Source: Pontibacter litorisediminis
GTDB lineage: Bacteria; Bacteroidota; Bacteroidia; Cytophagales; Hymenobacteraceae
Assembly: GCF_029360645.1 (NCBI RefSeq)
Contig: NZ_JARDUA010000005.1
Span: forward strand, 60,176 to 124,175
Direction of reading: 5' to 3'
Length of the DNA stretch: 64,000 bases
This document shows positions 54,158 through 63,354 of the stretch, in pieces. Made by a program: the position numbers and the translations under genes. Each line of letters opens with the position of its first letter. The stretch's first letter is position 1. The notes beneath the pieces were generated by a model. It was not told the DNA's origin, did no database searches, and saw only the letters and a program-made list of their open reading frames with translations.

Positions 54158-55003
54158 TTATTTCATTTTAAACCGTATGGGTAAAGTATAGCGTACAGGC
54201 ACGGCCCTACCGTTTTGCCTGCCTGGTTCCCACTTTGGCATATTCTTTACTACGCGTGTGGCTTCTTCTTCGGTTCCAAACCCAAGGCCTTTTAGCACTT
54301 TCACGTCAGTGATTTCGCCAGTGGTGCCGACCACGAACGTCACGACGACCGTGCCTTCGATGCCATTGCTTTGTGCCTGTGCCGGGTAGCGCAGCTTTCT
54401 GCTCAGGTACTGCATCAGGTCTCCGGTGCCCCCTTTGAACTGCGGCATCTGGTCCACGTGTACATAAGGCTCCGAGTCTGCAGGCAGTGCCCCTGTGCCG
54501 CCGTCCACGCCCATAGGAGGTTCTTCGTTCAAGCTGATGGGAGGAACATCCGGCATACTGCCTTCTATTTTCTCATACCCGATGCTCTTCCCGGCCAACT
54601 CCTCTTGGTTAGGCACTGTTTCCTCTTTCACGGGGGTGGCGTCATCTACTACGCGGGGCGTAACATACCGCTCTGTAGCCACTTTCTCCTTGGCAGGTGG
54701 AGCAGGAGGGGGCGTTACCGCCTGCTCTGGCTTTGGATCGGGTTTTGGAGGCAACGGTAGACTGATGGAAACAGGCTCTATGATGGTATAGGTTGGTTTC
54801 ACATACTTTACCTGGTCTGAGAAGAAGATTGTGTCAACCAACGGACCGACCAGTGCCCCGGAAAATACAGCTGTGGCAAGAGTGGAGGCCAGCAGCATGT
54901 GTTTGCTGTATTTGCGGCGCAGGTAATACGCGCCATATGCCTTGTTGCGCCCTCTAAACACTATGTTGTTGAAGGTCATGCTTAAGAAATAGCTCTTTTC
55001 CAT
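54158..55003 (-). CDS. Energy transducer TonB (second copy)
   Basis: A 281-residue protein with one N-terminal membrane segment (about 33-52), a Pro-rich periplasmic linker (PLPPKPDPKPEQAVTPPPAPPA) and the C-terminal TonB domain (LMQYLSRKLRYPAQAQSNGIEGTVVVTFVV ... MPKWEPGRQNGRAVPVRYTLPIRF). It closely resembles the upstream TonB in both ends and differs in the linker. A terminator separates the two, so it may be separately regulated. Confidence 0.9.
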   Translation of the reverse strand: MEKSYFLSMTFNNIVFRGRNKAYGAYYLRRKYSKHMLLASTLATAVFSGALVGPLVDTIFFSDQVKYVKPTYTIIEPVSISLPLPPKPDPKPEQAVTPPPAPPAKEKVATERYVTPRVVDDATPVKEETVPNQEELAGKSIGYEKIEGSMPDVPPISLNEEPPMGVDGGTGALPADSEPYVHVDQMPQFKGGTGDLMQYLSRKLRYPAQAQSNGIEGTVVVTFVVGTTGEITDVKVLKGLGFGTEEEATRVVKNMPKWEPGRQNGRAVPVRYTLPIRFKMK

Positions 55004-55134
55004 GGGCTTTGGGGTTTATGGTTTAACAATAACTTCTATGGCATTGCAGTAGTCTTTTGTGGGGTTATATGTATCGTTTTCTGAATATACGGGTTTTATG
55101 CTAAATAGTATGCATGCTGAGTAATTTTGTTGCA

Positions 55135-55168
55135 CAAAAAAAGCCCAGCCGGTATGGGCTGGGCTTTT
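55135..55168 (-). terminator. Terminator after the first tonB
   Basis: Stem AAAAGCCCAGCC / GGCTGGGCTTTT, followed on the minus strand by a T run. It ends the exbB-exbD-exbD-tonB unit. Confidence 0.85.
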
Positions 55169-55188
55169 GAGTAGGCAGGTTTGTTTGC

Positions 55189-56019
55189 CTATTTGATCGT
55201 GAATCGTACGGGAAGGGTATAGCGTACTGGTACTGCTCTACCGTTCTGCTTACCAGGAGTCCACTTCGGCATTGACTTCACAACGCGTACGGCTTCCTCG
55301 TCGGTACCGGCTCCAAGGTTCTTAACAACCTGGATGTCGGAGATCTCACCTGTGGTGCTTACCACGAAGGAGAGTACCACCAGACCTTCCACACCGGCTC
55401 GCTGTGCTGCGGCTGGGTAGCGGATGTTCTTGCCTAGGTACTTCATCATTTCGCCGTCACCACCCGGGAAGGTTGGCATCTGCTCTACGTAAGTATAAGG
55501 CTTTTCCTCAACTACTTCAGCTACTACATCACTGGTACCGTCTATCTCGCCGAGATCAAGAGGTGCGTCTTTAGAACCTTCTACAGTTTTAACGCCTGCG
55601 TCGATCTCATCAAGAACTTCTACGTCTGGCACCTCTTCTTCCTCCACTACTTCCTCGTCACGCTTCACTACCGGTGGCGTATACTTTACAGTAGCACGCA
55701 CTGGCGGCGGTGGCGGCGGAAGATCTGGTGGCGGCGGCGGCGGCGGTGGCGGCGTAGCCTCATCTAATGGTGGTGGTGGGGCCAAGTCTACTTCTGTTAC
55801 AATTCGCTCTACCACTTCTTTGTCTTCCTGGTCACCTTTAATCATTTTGGTGATCAACGGGATGCTCAGGAAAAGAAAGAACAAAACAATTGCTGTAATA
55901 GCGGCAATCGTGATATGCTTGTTGTAAAGTCTGCGAAGTAGGTAGGCACCGTACGCTCTGTTACGTCCTTCAAAGACGATATCATCAAGCGATGCTTTTG
56001 CTAACTTACTTGCGTCCAT
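55189..56019 (-). CDS. Energy transducer TonB (first copy)
   Basis: A 276-residue TonB. A membrane segment lies at about 34-54, then a poly-proline linker with nine prolines in a row and PPDLPPPPPPV. An acidic spacer follows, then the C-terminal domain (MMKYLGKNIRYPAAAQRAGVEGLVVLSFVV ... MPKWTPGKQNGRAVPVRYTLPVRF). It is 3 bp after exbD, completing one operon. It carries proton-motive energy to receptors such as the two SusC proteins. Confidence 0.93.
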   Translation of the reverse strand: MDASKLAKASLDDIVFEGRNRAYGAYLLRRLYNKHITIAAITAIVLFFLFLSIPLITKMIKGDQEDKEVVERIVTEVDLAPPPPLDEATPPPPPPPPPDLPPPPPPVRATVKYTPPVVKRDEEVVEEEEVPDVEVLDEIDAGVKTVEGSKDAPLDLGEIDGTSDVVAEVVEEKPYTYVEQMPTFPGGDGEMMKYLGKNIRYPAAAQRAGVEGLVVLSFVVSTTGEISDIQVVKNLGAGTDEEAVRVVKSMPKWTPGKQNGRAVPVRYTLPVRFTIK

Positions 56020-56022
56020 ATC

Positions 56023-56544
56023 TTAATTTCCAATTTGTTCTTGTACCAGCTTTTTGTCCTCATCGGCAATATCTACCAGGGCAAATTTCTTGGTATCTGT
56101 AATTTTTAACTCGTCCAGAATATCCACCATGTTTTTATAGCGGGATCCTTCCATCGGCTTCACCAGTACAGTCATCTTCTCGTTAGACTTCACACGGGAT
56201 GAAGTCAGCACTTTACGGATGCCGTCTGCTGCATAGCTCGACTCGACTACTTCCGGGTTATCTTCTGCAAGACCAAAGTAATAGAACAGCTTATCGTCGT
56301 CGCCAAGGATAATGGTCATGGCGTTACTTGCCTTCAGGGCTATCTGTTCTTCCTTCGGAACATCTTTCACAGGCATGTTGATTTCCATGGTCTGTGGTTT
56401 GTTGAAGGTAGTGGTAAGCATGAAGAATGTAATCAGAAGGGCGGCAAGGTCTACCAGCGGCGTCATGTCGATCTTGGTCGACGAGCGTTTGGCGCGTTTC
56501 TTACCACCTTTACCGGAGTCGCCTTTTTCCTGTATTTCTGCCAT
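56023..56544 (-). CDS. ExbD/TolR-family protein (second)
   Basis: A 173-residue inner-membrane protein with a single N-terminal membrane segment. TKIDMTPLVDLAALLITFFMLTTTF holds the proton-path Asp. The periplasmic part has VPKEEQIALKASNAMTIILGDDDKLFYY. It works with ExbB in the TonB motor. Confidence 0.92.
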   Translation of the reverse strand: MAEIQEKGDSGKGGKKRAKRSSTKIDMTPLVDLAALLITFFMLTTTFNKPQTMEINMPVKDVPKEEQIALKASNAMTIILGDDDKLFYYFGLAEDNPEVVESSYAADGIRKVLTSSRVKSNEKMTVLVKPMEGSRYKNMVDILDELKITDTKKFALVDIADEDKKLVQEQIGN

Positions 56545-56563
56545 TTTCTAGTCTCCTTTCTAA

Positions 56564-57169
56564 TTATAAATTCGTAGGCTTCGCTTCCATGTCAGTGATC
56601 AGGTTAAACCTGTTCACCTTTCGGTCTTGCAGGATATCGATTACGCGCTTTACAGTCGGGTAATCAGCATCCTGGTCGCCTTTGATAGCGATCACCACCT
56701 TCGGGTTTGTCAGTCGAGTCTGCAGAACCCAGTCACCGAGTTCGTTGTGCGTAGAGTCGATCGGAATACCCGGCTGGGCTACCTCCTTGCGGGCACTTGA
56801 TTCCATGGACAGAAGAGACTTTAGTTGGCTGATCGGAACACCGAAATTGCTTAGGAGCGAGAATGTCTTCTTCTCCTCTTCGGTGAAACCTACGCCATAC
56901 TTGCCTGCCATTTTATCAAGTAATGCTTCCTTTGTTTGCTGCCCATCCACACCAAAGAATACCCGACCCTCCTTATCTACTGTAATCGTGATTACGTTAG
57001 TATCCGGGATCTTGATTTCTGATGCCGATGAAGGCGTGTCTACTATCACTGCCTCGTCAGGACGGGCAGTAGCAGTTAGCATAAAGAAAGTAACCAGCAA
57101 GAAGAATAAGTCCACCATTGGCGTCATGTCCAATGAGGGGTTTTTCCTTTTTACTTTTACTTTAGGCAT
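56564..57169 (-). CDS. ExbD/TolR-family protein (first)
   Basis: A 201-residue protein with the same plan: PSLDMTPMVDLFFLLVTFFMLTAT with the conserved Asp, then a longer periplasmic domain (INVITITVDKEGRVFFGVDG-like). Two ExbD proteins in a row are usual in Bacteroidota motors. Confidence 0.92.
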   Translation of the reverse strand: MPKVKVKRKNPSLDMTPMVDLFFLLVTFFMLTATARPDEAVIVDTPSSASEIKIPDTNVITITVDKEGRVFFGVDGQQTKEALLDKMAGKYGVGFTEEEKKTFSLLSNFGVPISQLKSLLSMESSARKEVAQPGIPIDSTHNELGDWVLQTRLTNPKVVIAIKGDQDADYPTVKRVIDILQDRKVNRFNLITDMEAKPTNL

Positions 57170-57192
57170 TGTGTGTGGTTATACGGTTTAAC

Positions 57193-58059
57193 TTAAACAG
57201 TTTGAGGTCTTGTTGTTGGAGTTTCGTGCTGGGCCGTGAAAGTAGACACCATGCTGAAACCAGCCTCGTCTATGCTGTAAGTAAGCTCGTCGATTTTGCT
57301 TGTGAAGTAGTTGTAAGCAATGATCGCGATAGTAGAACCTGTAATACCCAGGGCAGTGTTGATAAGGGCCTCAGAGATACCGTTTGCCAGGGCTACTGAG
57401 TCAGGAGCGCCTGAAGTGGCAAGAGCCGAGAAGGCCTTGATCATACCAAGTACTGTACCGATCAGACCTACCAGTGTAGAGATCGAGGCGATAGTTGAGA
57501 TAACCACCAGGTTTTTCTCCAGCATTGGCAACTCAAGAGAAGTAGACTCTTCGATCTCTTTCTGGATAGCTGCTACTTTCTCTGCTTTCAGCAGTTCTGG
57601 CTCGTTCTGCATTTCTTTGTACTTCAGCAGGCCGGCTTTTACCACGTTAGCCACAGAACCTTTCTGTGCGTCGCAGGCAGCAATAGCGCCATTGATGTCA
57701 CGCTGGTTCAGTTTTGCAGAGATGTTACGAACGAATTCAGCAACGCTCTTAGATCCTTTTGCTTTACCGATAGTCAGGGCACGCTCGATAGCGAAGATAA
57801 ATACCATCAGGTTCAGAGAAAGGAGCACTGGTACTACCCAACCACCTTTGTATACAATGCCGAGGTAGTTACCTGGAAGCGGGTGGTTGTCTGGGTTGCC
57901 GCCCTCAAAGTTGGCAGGATTGCCAAAAACGAACATATAGATAAGCACACAGGCTATCAGGGCGAGCGGAATAACGATAGTCGCAAATAGAGAGCCTACC
58001 GGGCTTGGTTTTTTCTCTACATTAGCATTCTTGCTCACTACTGCAGTCTTTTTTTCCAT
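57193..58059 (-). CDS. MotA/TolQ/ExbB proton-channel protein
   Basis: A 288-residue inner-membrane protein with three or four membrane segments, including PLALIACVLIYMFVFG, VVPVLLSLNLMVFIFAIERAL and the paired TolQ-type helices LVVISTIASISTLVGLIGTVLGMIKAF and SEALINTALGITGSTIAIIAYNYF. It heads the exbB-exbD-exbD-tonB operon. The 500-bp gap upstream must hold its promoter. An AAGTATAA copy lies at about 58112. Confidence 0.93.
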   Translation of the reverse strand: MEKKTAVVSKNANVEKKPSPVGSLFATIVIPLALIACVLIYMFVFGNPANFEGGNPDNHPLPGNYLGIVYKGGWVVPVLLSLNLMVFIFAIERALTIGKAKGSKSVAEFVRNISAKLNQRDINGAIAACDAQKGSVANVVKAGLLKYKEMQNEPELLKAEKVAAIQKEIEESTSLELPMLEKNLVVISTIASISTLVGLIGTVLGMIKAFSALATSGAPDSVALANGISEALINTALGITGSTIAIIAYNYFTSKIDELTYSIDEAGFSMVSTFTAQHETPTTRPQTV

Positions 58060-58567
58060 TTTAATTAAAGTTTAAAGTTTAGCTGTTTGTGTTGTAATAA
58101 AAAAGTTTGTGTAAGTATAAAATGTAATTGTTTCGTTTTTAGTTCTTTATTGAATTTGCAATTTCTGATTTTTCTCAATTTTTCAAACTATAACCGCCCG
58201 AAAAAATTAGATAAAAGTCTATAGCGGCTGCTTTAGCTGCCTAAATTTAAGCCTTTCTCTTACAGAATTCCAAATTCGCGGTACTGCAATATCGCAAATT
58301 AAATATAAAAAAGTTTGTTTCAAAGTATAAACACCGGGGTCGCCGGTGCTACTTTTTACCTGCCTCTGGTTAGCGGGCCTGCGCAGGTTGGGTGTATGGG
58401 TGATAGACGTAAACAGGGCCTCCGCACCATGTGGTGCACTGGTGGCGCATAGGCCTGTGCCTCCTGCTGAAAAGGCGCTCCGGCCGTAACCTGCTTACAC
58501 TGCTTTTGCCAGGTTTTGGGAAAAGCGCACTAAATATATGCAATAATTTGATTCGCTTTATGTATGA
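58060..58567. other. Intergenic region upstream of exbB
   Basis: AT-rich to about 58330, with AAGTATAA at about 58112 and 58324. It is then GC-rich with small inverted words such as GCACCATGTGGTGC (about 58425). No gene or known RNA is seen. Confidence 0.4.
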
Positions 58568-59377
58568 TTAAAGCTTTTTTGCCTGGTTCCAATAATAATC
58601 CATCTCGGGCAGGGTCATGTCCTGCAGCTGCTTTCCGTCTTTAGCGGCCTCTGTCTCAATATACTGGAAGCGGGAAATGAATTTAAGGTTTGTACGCTCC
58701 AGGGCCTCCTCGGGGTCTATGCCAGCAAAGCGGGCAAAATTAATGAGCGAGAACAGCAGGTCGCCGAACTCGGCAGTGGCTTGTTGCTGGTCTATGGCCG
58801 TTGTGTCCTCCTTGTTAAACTCGCTGGCGAACTCGTTTAGCTCCTCCTGCACCTTAGCCCACACCTGCGACTTGTCGTCCCAGTCGAACCCGGCGCCGCG
58901 GGCCTTCTCCTGAATGCGCATGGCTTTTATCAGGGCAGGCAGCGATTGTGGTACTCCGCCAAGCACGGATTTGTTGCCTTCCTTCAGCTTCAGCTTCTCC
59001 CAATTCTGTTTTACCTCCTCCTCGCTGTCGGCCGTGGTGTCGCCGTAGATGTGCGGGTGGCGGAAGATAAGCTTCTCGCACTGGGCATGCAGCACATCGG
59101 CAATATCAAAGGCGCCTTGCTCGGATGCGATCTTGGCGTAAAACACCAGGTGCAGCATGATATCGCCGATCTCTTTTTTTACCTCCTGCACCTCTCCTTT
59201 TAGTATGGCATCGGAGAGCTCGTACGTTTCCTCTATGGTGAGGTGGCGCAGGGATTCCATGGTTTGTTTGCGGTCCCAGGGGCATTTCTCGCGCAGGTCA
59301 TCCATCACATCCAGCAGGCGGCCAAAAGCCTCGAGCTGTTGCTGGCGTGCATTGTTGGCAGGTTGTGAAGTAGTCAT
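58568..59377 (-). CDS. mazG: Nucleoside triphosphate pyrophosphohydrolase MazG
   Basis: Hydrolyses NTPs to NMPs, cleaning the nucleotide pool and lowering stress signals. The 269-residue protein has two MazG folds: CPWDRKQTMESLRHLTIEETYELSDAI and KEIGDIMLHLVFYAKI in the first half, and AEFGDLLFSLINFARFAGIDPEEAL in the second. Length is normal for the two-domain form. Confidence 0.94.
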   Translation of the reverse strand: MTTSQPANNARQQQLEAFGRLLDVMDDLREKCPWDRKQTMESLRHLTIEETYELSDAILKGEVQEVKKEIGDIMLHLVFYAKIASEQGAFDIADVLHAQCEKLIFRHPHIYGDTTADSEEEVKQNWEKLKLKEGNKSVLGGVPQSLPALIKAMRIQEKARGAGFDWDDKSQVWAKVQEELNEFASEFNKEDTTAIDQQQATAEFGDLLFSLINFARFAGIDPEEALERTNLKFISRFQYIETEAAKDGKQLQDMTLPEMDYYWNQAKKL

Positions 59378-59540
59378 GAAGGCAAAGATACTAAATATTA
59401 AACGTTTGTTGCCCTGTCTTGGTAAGGCTTAACCCTGTATTAATATTACGCTTGCAGGCAGGGGGGCGCTTCCTGCGTAAGTAGAAAATATTTAGGAGGA
59501 GCACCTGCTTCACATCTACAAGCTTTAAAGAGGAAAGGCA

Positions 59541-59801
59541 ATGAAGAAGAAAAAGAAGAAACAGATCAGGAAGATCGCCAGCTCCGTGGCTGCCGTGCAG
59601 TCGCAGGTGGCGTTTGCCCGCATGGCTACTGCGCTGGCCGTGGTAAGCGTGGGCGCCATGGCGGTAGGGGCGCTCGCGATCGGGCACCTGGCCATCAAAC
59701 GGCTGTCGCTGAAGGCGGGGGAGGTGGAGCGCCTGCGAATAAATGAGCTGGAAGTAGGCCGCTTGCGGGTGAAGGAGCTGATAACGGAGAACAAAGTGTA
59801 A
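59541..59801 (+). CDS. Small membrane protein with period-5 LxI repeats
   Basis: An 86-residue protein. A lysine cluster (KKKKKKQ) and a hydrophobic stretch (about 33-50) lead into eight consecutive 5-residue units: AVGAL, AIGHL, AIKRL, SLKAG, EVERL, RINEL, EVGRL, RVKEL. Each has a branched aliphatic at position 2 and most have Leu at position 5. This is the spacing of pentapeptide-repeat quadrilateral beta helices, here with Leu at the i-2 place. The membrane part overlaps the first units. An AGAGGAAAGG stretch lies 8 bases before the ATG. Function unknown. Confidence 0.65.
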   Translation: MKKKKKKQIRKIASSVAAVQSQVAFARMATALAVVSVGAMAVGALAIGHLAIKRLSLKAGEVERLRINELEVGRLRVKELITENKV

Positions 59802-59971
59802 CCCGGCTGCGCATCAGCCCTGATACTGAACCTGATGCCCTGGCAACAAGGCTGCTGCGGTGACATGCCGGTGTGGCGGCTGCCCGTATTTTTCTGTGCT
59901 CACAATACCACATTATCTGCTGGAAGTATAACTAAAATTACTACTTTTGCCGAGCAACTAAAATACGAACA

Positions 59972-61363
59972 GTGGCTTTAATAAAATCTATTTCAGGAAT
60001 ACGTGGTACGATTGGCGGACAGGCTGGAGAAGGACTAACCCCTGTGGATGTGGTTAAGTTTTCTGCTGCTTTCGGAAGCTGGGTGCTTCAGAACACCGAC
60101 AAGAAGACAATTGTAGTAGGCCGTGATGCGCGCCTCTCCGGTGACATGGTAAACAAGCTGGTTTGCGCCACGCTGCAGGGCCTGGGCATTGATGTGGTGG
60201 ACGTTGGTCTTTCCACTACCCCGACCGTGGAGATGGCCGTGCCTGACATGCAGGCCGGTGGTGGCATTATCCTTACCGCCAGCCATAACCCCAAGCAGTG
60301 GAACGCCCTGAAACTGCTCAACCACAAAGGCGAGTTTATCTCGGATGCCGAGGGCAAACTGGTGCTGGATATTGCCGAGCAGGAGGCCTTTGAGTTTGCG
60401 CAGGTAAACGACCTGGGTAAGTATACCCAAGATCATGAGGCGCTGGAGAAGCACATCAAGGCCATACTTGAGCTGCCGCTGGTAGATGTGGAGGCGATCA
60501 AGTCGAAGAACTTCTGCATTGCCGTGGATGCCGTGAACTCGAGCGGGGGCTTTGCCGTGCCGATGCTGCTGGAGGCGCTGGGCGTAAATAAAATTGAGAA
60601 ACTATACTGCGAGCCGGACGGGAATTTCCCGCACAACCCGGAGCCGCTGCCGGAGAACCTGCGCGAGATTTCGCGTGTGATTGAGAAAGGCAAGTTTGAC
60701 CTGGGTATCGTGGTGGATCCGGACGTGGACCGCCTGGCCCTTGTGAACGAGGACGGCAGCATGTTCGGCGAGGAGTATACTCTGGTGGCCGTGGCCGACT
60801 ATATCCTGAAGAACCAGGTAGGCAATTCGGTTTCCAACCTTTCCTCTACCCGTGCGCTGCGCGATGTGACGGAGAAAGCAGGAGGTTCATACTTTGCCGC
60901 TGCCGTAGGCGAGGTGAACGTGGTGAACATGATGAAGGAGCAGAACGCCATCATTGGCGGCGAGGGCAACGGCGGTATCATCTACCCAGAGCTGCACTAC
61001 GGCCGCGACGCGCTGGTGGGCATTGCCCTGTTCCTGACGCACCTGGCCAAAACAGGCATGAGCATGACGCGCCTGCGCGCCAGCTACCCGAACTACTACA
61101 TCTCCAAGAACAAGATCGAGCTGACGCCGGAGGTGAACGTGGACGCCGTGCTAACGCAGATGCAGGAGCGCTACGCCAAGCAGCCGATCAATACCATAGA
61201 CGGCGTGAAGATTGAGTTCGATAAGGAATGGGTGCACCTGCGCAAGTCCAACACCGAGCCCATCATCCGCATCTACGCCGAGAGCGACAGCAACGCTACG
61301 GCAGAGCACCTGGCCAATAAAATTATTGCCGATATCAAAGAGATCATCTCCAATAAAGCATAA
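59972..61363 (+). CDS. glmM: Phosphoglucosamine mutase
   Basis: Interconverts glucosamine-6- and -1-phosphate on the way to UDP-GlcNAc. The 463-residue phosphohexomutase has the phosphoserine loop TASHNPKQWN (S104), metal loop DPDVDRLAL, sugar-binding GEGNGG and the phosphate-binding RKSNTEPIIRIYAES at the C-terminus. The Bacteroidota-type start SGIRGTIGG is intact. Translation starts at GTG; no ATG precedes it in frame. Confidence 0.93.
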   Translation: MALIKSISGIRGTIGGQAGEGLTPVDVVKFSAAFGSWVLQNTDKKTIVVGRDARLSGDMVNKLVCATLQGLGIDVVDVGLSTTPTVEMAVPDMQAGGGIILTASHNPKQWNALKLLNHKGEFISDAEGKLVLDIAEQEAFEFAQVNDLGKYTQDHEALEKHIKAILELPLVDVEAIKSKNFCIAVDAVNSSGGFAVPMLLEALGVNKIEKLYCEPDGNFPHNPEPLPENLREISRVIEKGKFDLGIVVDPDVDRLALVNEDGSMFGEEYTLVAVADYILKNQVGNSVSNLSSTRALRDVTEKAGGSYFAAAVGEVNVVNMMKEQNAIIGGEGNGGIIYPELHYGRDALVGIALFLTHLAKTGMSMTRLRASYPNYYISKNKIELTPEVNVDAVLTQMQERYAKQPINTIDGVKIEFDKEWVHLRKSNTEPIIRIYAESDSNATAEHLANKIIADIKEIISNKA

Positions 61364-61411
61364 GAGTATGTGTTGTTGCTGTTGTAATACAAAACAAAGG
61401 TAACAGGCAGT

Positions 61412-61462
61412 GTTGCGCCACTGGTAGGGGATTGTTCCTGCCGTTGGCGCAACTTTTTTTTA
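61412..61462 (+). terminator. Terminator after glmM
   Basis: Stem GTTGCGCCA / TGGCGCAAC with an inner GGTAGG/CCTGCC stem, then nine T. Confidence 0.9.
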
Positions 61463-61514
61463 TACTTTAATGGTTGAGTAAAGAACAGATTCAGAAAAAA
61501 TATACCTTACTAGT

Positions 61515-62657
61515 ATGCGTGTTTATTTAGATAATGCCGCCACCACCCCTCTCGATAAAGAGGTGTTTGATGCCATGGCCCCTTTTATGCTGGAGCACTT
61601 CGGTAACCCTTCCTCCATACACTCGCACGGACGCGAGGTGAGGGCGGCAATTGAGCGGGCGCGGAAAACGGTGGCAGGATTGCTGAACACGTCGCCGGCA
61701 GAGGTCTTCTTTACCTCGGGCGGTACCGAAGCCGATAACTCGGCCATTGTCTGTACCTGCCGCTCACTGGGCATTAAGCATGCCATTACCACCAAGCTGG
61801 AGCACCACGCGGTGCTGCACACCATGGAGATGCTGGAGAAGCAGGAGGGGGTGCAGCTAAGTTACCTGCGCCACGACGAGCGCGGCAACCTGGACCTGGA
61901 GCACCTGGAAGAGCTGCTGGCCAGCCAGCCGCAGACGCTGGTGTCTGTCATGCACGCTAACAACGAGATCGGCAACCTGAACGACATCGAGGCGATCGGG
62001 GAGATCTGCAGGAAGTATAACGCCGTGTTCCACTCGGATACGGTGCAGACCATGGGCCACTACCAGCACAACCTGCAGCAACTGAAGGCCAACTTCATCG
62101 TGGGCTCGGCGCACAAGTTCCACGGCCCGAAAGGCGTAGGCTTCCTGTACTGCAATGCCGAGACCAAGATTCAGCCGCTGATTCAGGGTGGGGCGCAGGA
62201 GCGAAACATGCGCGGCGGCACCGAGAACGTGTACGGCATCATCGGCCTGGCCAAGGCGCTGGAGATTGCTTACCGCGATATGGGCGAGCACCAGCAGCAC
62301 ATCCAAAGCCTGAAAGACCGCATGATCCACAAATTGCGCGAGCAGATGGAGGATGTGAGCTTTAACGGCCTATCGGAGTTCGGCGACAAGAGCCTGTACA
62401 CTGTGCTGAACGTGAGCCTGCCGGCTTCCGATATCAACGAGATGCTGCTCTTTAGCCTGGACATTGCCAAAATATCGGCTTCAGGTGGCAGCGCCTGCAG
62501 CAGCGGCGCCAATGCCGGCTCGCATGTGCTGCGTGCGCTGGAGGTAAACCAGGACCGCGGCTCCGTACGCTTCTCCTTCAGTAAGTATAACACGCCGGAG
62601 GAGATCGATTACGTGGCCGAGACGGTGGCCAAAATGTATAACAAGCAGCTGGCTTAA
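61515..62657 (+). CDS. Cysteine desulfurase, IscS/NifS family
   Basis: Takes sulfur from cysteine for Fe-S clusters, thiolated tRNA and other uses. The 380-residue PLP enzyme shows YLDNAATTPLD, the PLP lysine K201 in SAHKFHGPKG and the active-site C328 in SGGSACSSGA. It could also supply selenide in the SelD-MnmH pathway, as some family members do. No iscU or sufE lies next to it. Confidence 0.93.
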   Translation: MRVYLDNAATTPLDKEVFDAMAPFMLEHFGNPSSIHSHGREVRAAIERARKTVAGLLNTSPAEVFFTSGGTEADNSAIVCTCRSLGIKHAITTKLEHHAVLHTMEMLEKQEGVQLSYLRHDERGNLDLEHLEELLASQPQTLVSVMHANNEIGNLNDIEAIGEICRKYNAVFHSDTVQTMGHYQHNLQQLKANFIVGSAHKFHGPKGVGFLYCNAETKIQPLIQGGAQERNMRGGTENVYGIIGLAKALEIAYRDMGEHQQHIQSLKDRMIHKLREQMEDVSFNGLSEFGDKSLYTVLNVSLPASDINEMLLFSLDIAKISASGGSACSSGANAGSHVLRALEVNQDRGSVRFSFSKYNTPEEIDYVAETVAKMYNKQLA

Positions 62658-62692
62658 ACCAAAACTAAGCGCAGCTCAAAGTATAAAGTATC

Positions 62693-62727
62693 AAAAGGCT
62701 CTGGCGGTATGCCGGGGCCTTTCTTTG
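62693..62727 (+). terminator. Terminator after the cysteine desulfurase gene
   Basis: Stem AAAGGCTCTGGC / GCCGGGGCCTTT (two or three G-U pairs) with loop GGTAT, then CTTTG. AAGTATAA lies just before it and again before the next start. Confidence 0.75.
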
Positions 62728-62759
62728 TTACGCATCCATTTAAAGCCAAAGTATAAAGT

Positions 62760-63341
62760 ATGAAAAGTATCGCCGTATTCTGTGGCGCCAATGCCGGTAA
62801 TAACCCGGTATATGCGGAGGCTGCCACCAAGCTGGGCCAGCAAATGGCCGCAAAAAGGATAAGACTGGTCTTCGGGGGAGGCAAGGTAGGGCTGATGGGC
62901 ACGATTGCCGATGCCGTGCTTGCCAAAGGCGGGGAGGCCGTGGGCGTGATCCCGCAGAGCCTGATAGACCGCGAGGTGGCCCACACCGGCCTGACGGAGC
63001 AGCACGTGGTAAAAACCATGCACGAGCGAAAGGCGCTGATGGCGTCCAAATCGGATGCCTTTATCGCTATGCCCGGTGGCTTCGGTACCCTGGACGAGAT
63101 CAATGAGATCATCACCTGGAACCAGCTGGGCATCATTAAAAAGCCCGTGGCCTTCTACAACGTGAACGGCTATTTCGACAAATTCCTGGACTTCGTGAAA
63201 GACAGCGTGCAGGAGGGCTTCATCAAGCAGGAGTATGTGAACAACCTGATCGTGGAGAGCGAGGCGGAGGTGCTGCTGCAGAAAATCACAAAGTATGCCG
63301 ACGCGGTGTCGGAGGATTGGGTAGACTCGGAGCGTATCTAA
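62760..63341 (+). CDS. LOG family / TIGR00730 Rossmann-fold protein
   Basis: A 193-residue cytoplasmic protein with FGGGKVGLMG and MPGGFGTLDEI, the PGGxGT motif of nucleoside-5'-monophosphate phosphoribohydrolases (cytokinin-activating LOG type). In bacteria such enzymes probably salvage modified AMP. The start is preceded by AAGTATAAAGT. Confidence 0.9.
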   Translation: MKSIAVFCGANAGNNPVYAEAATKLGQQMAAKRIRLVFGGGKVGLMGTIADAVLAKGGEAVGVIPQSLIDREVAHTGLTEQHVVKTMHERKALMASKSDAFIAMPGGFGTLDEINEIITWNQLGIIKKPVAFYNVNGYFDKFLDFVKDSVQEGFIKQEYVNNLIVESEAEVLLQKITKYADAVSEDWVDSERI

Positions 63342-63354
63342 CCACGGGCACTAC

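Noticed and set aside
59525..59866. 113-codon minus-strand frame opposite the period-5 protein
   Set aside because: Runs of Phe mirror the lysine codons of the plus-strand gene. The plus-strand gene has a plausible ribosome-binding site and a regular repeat.
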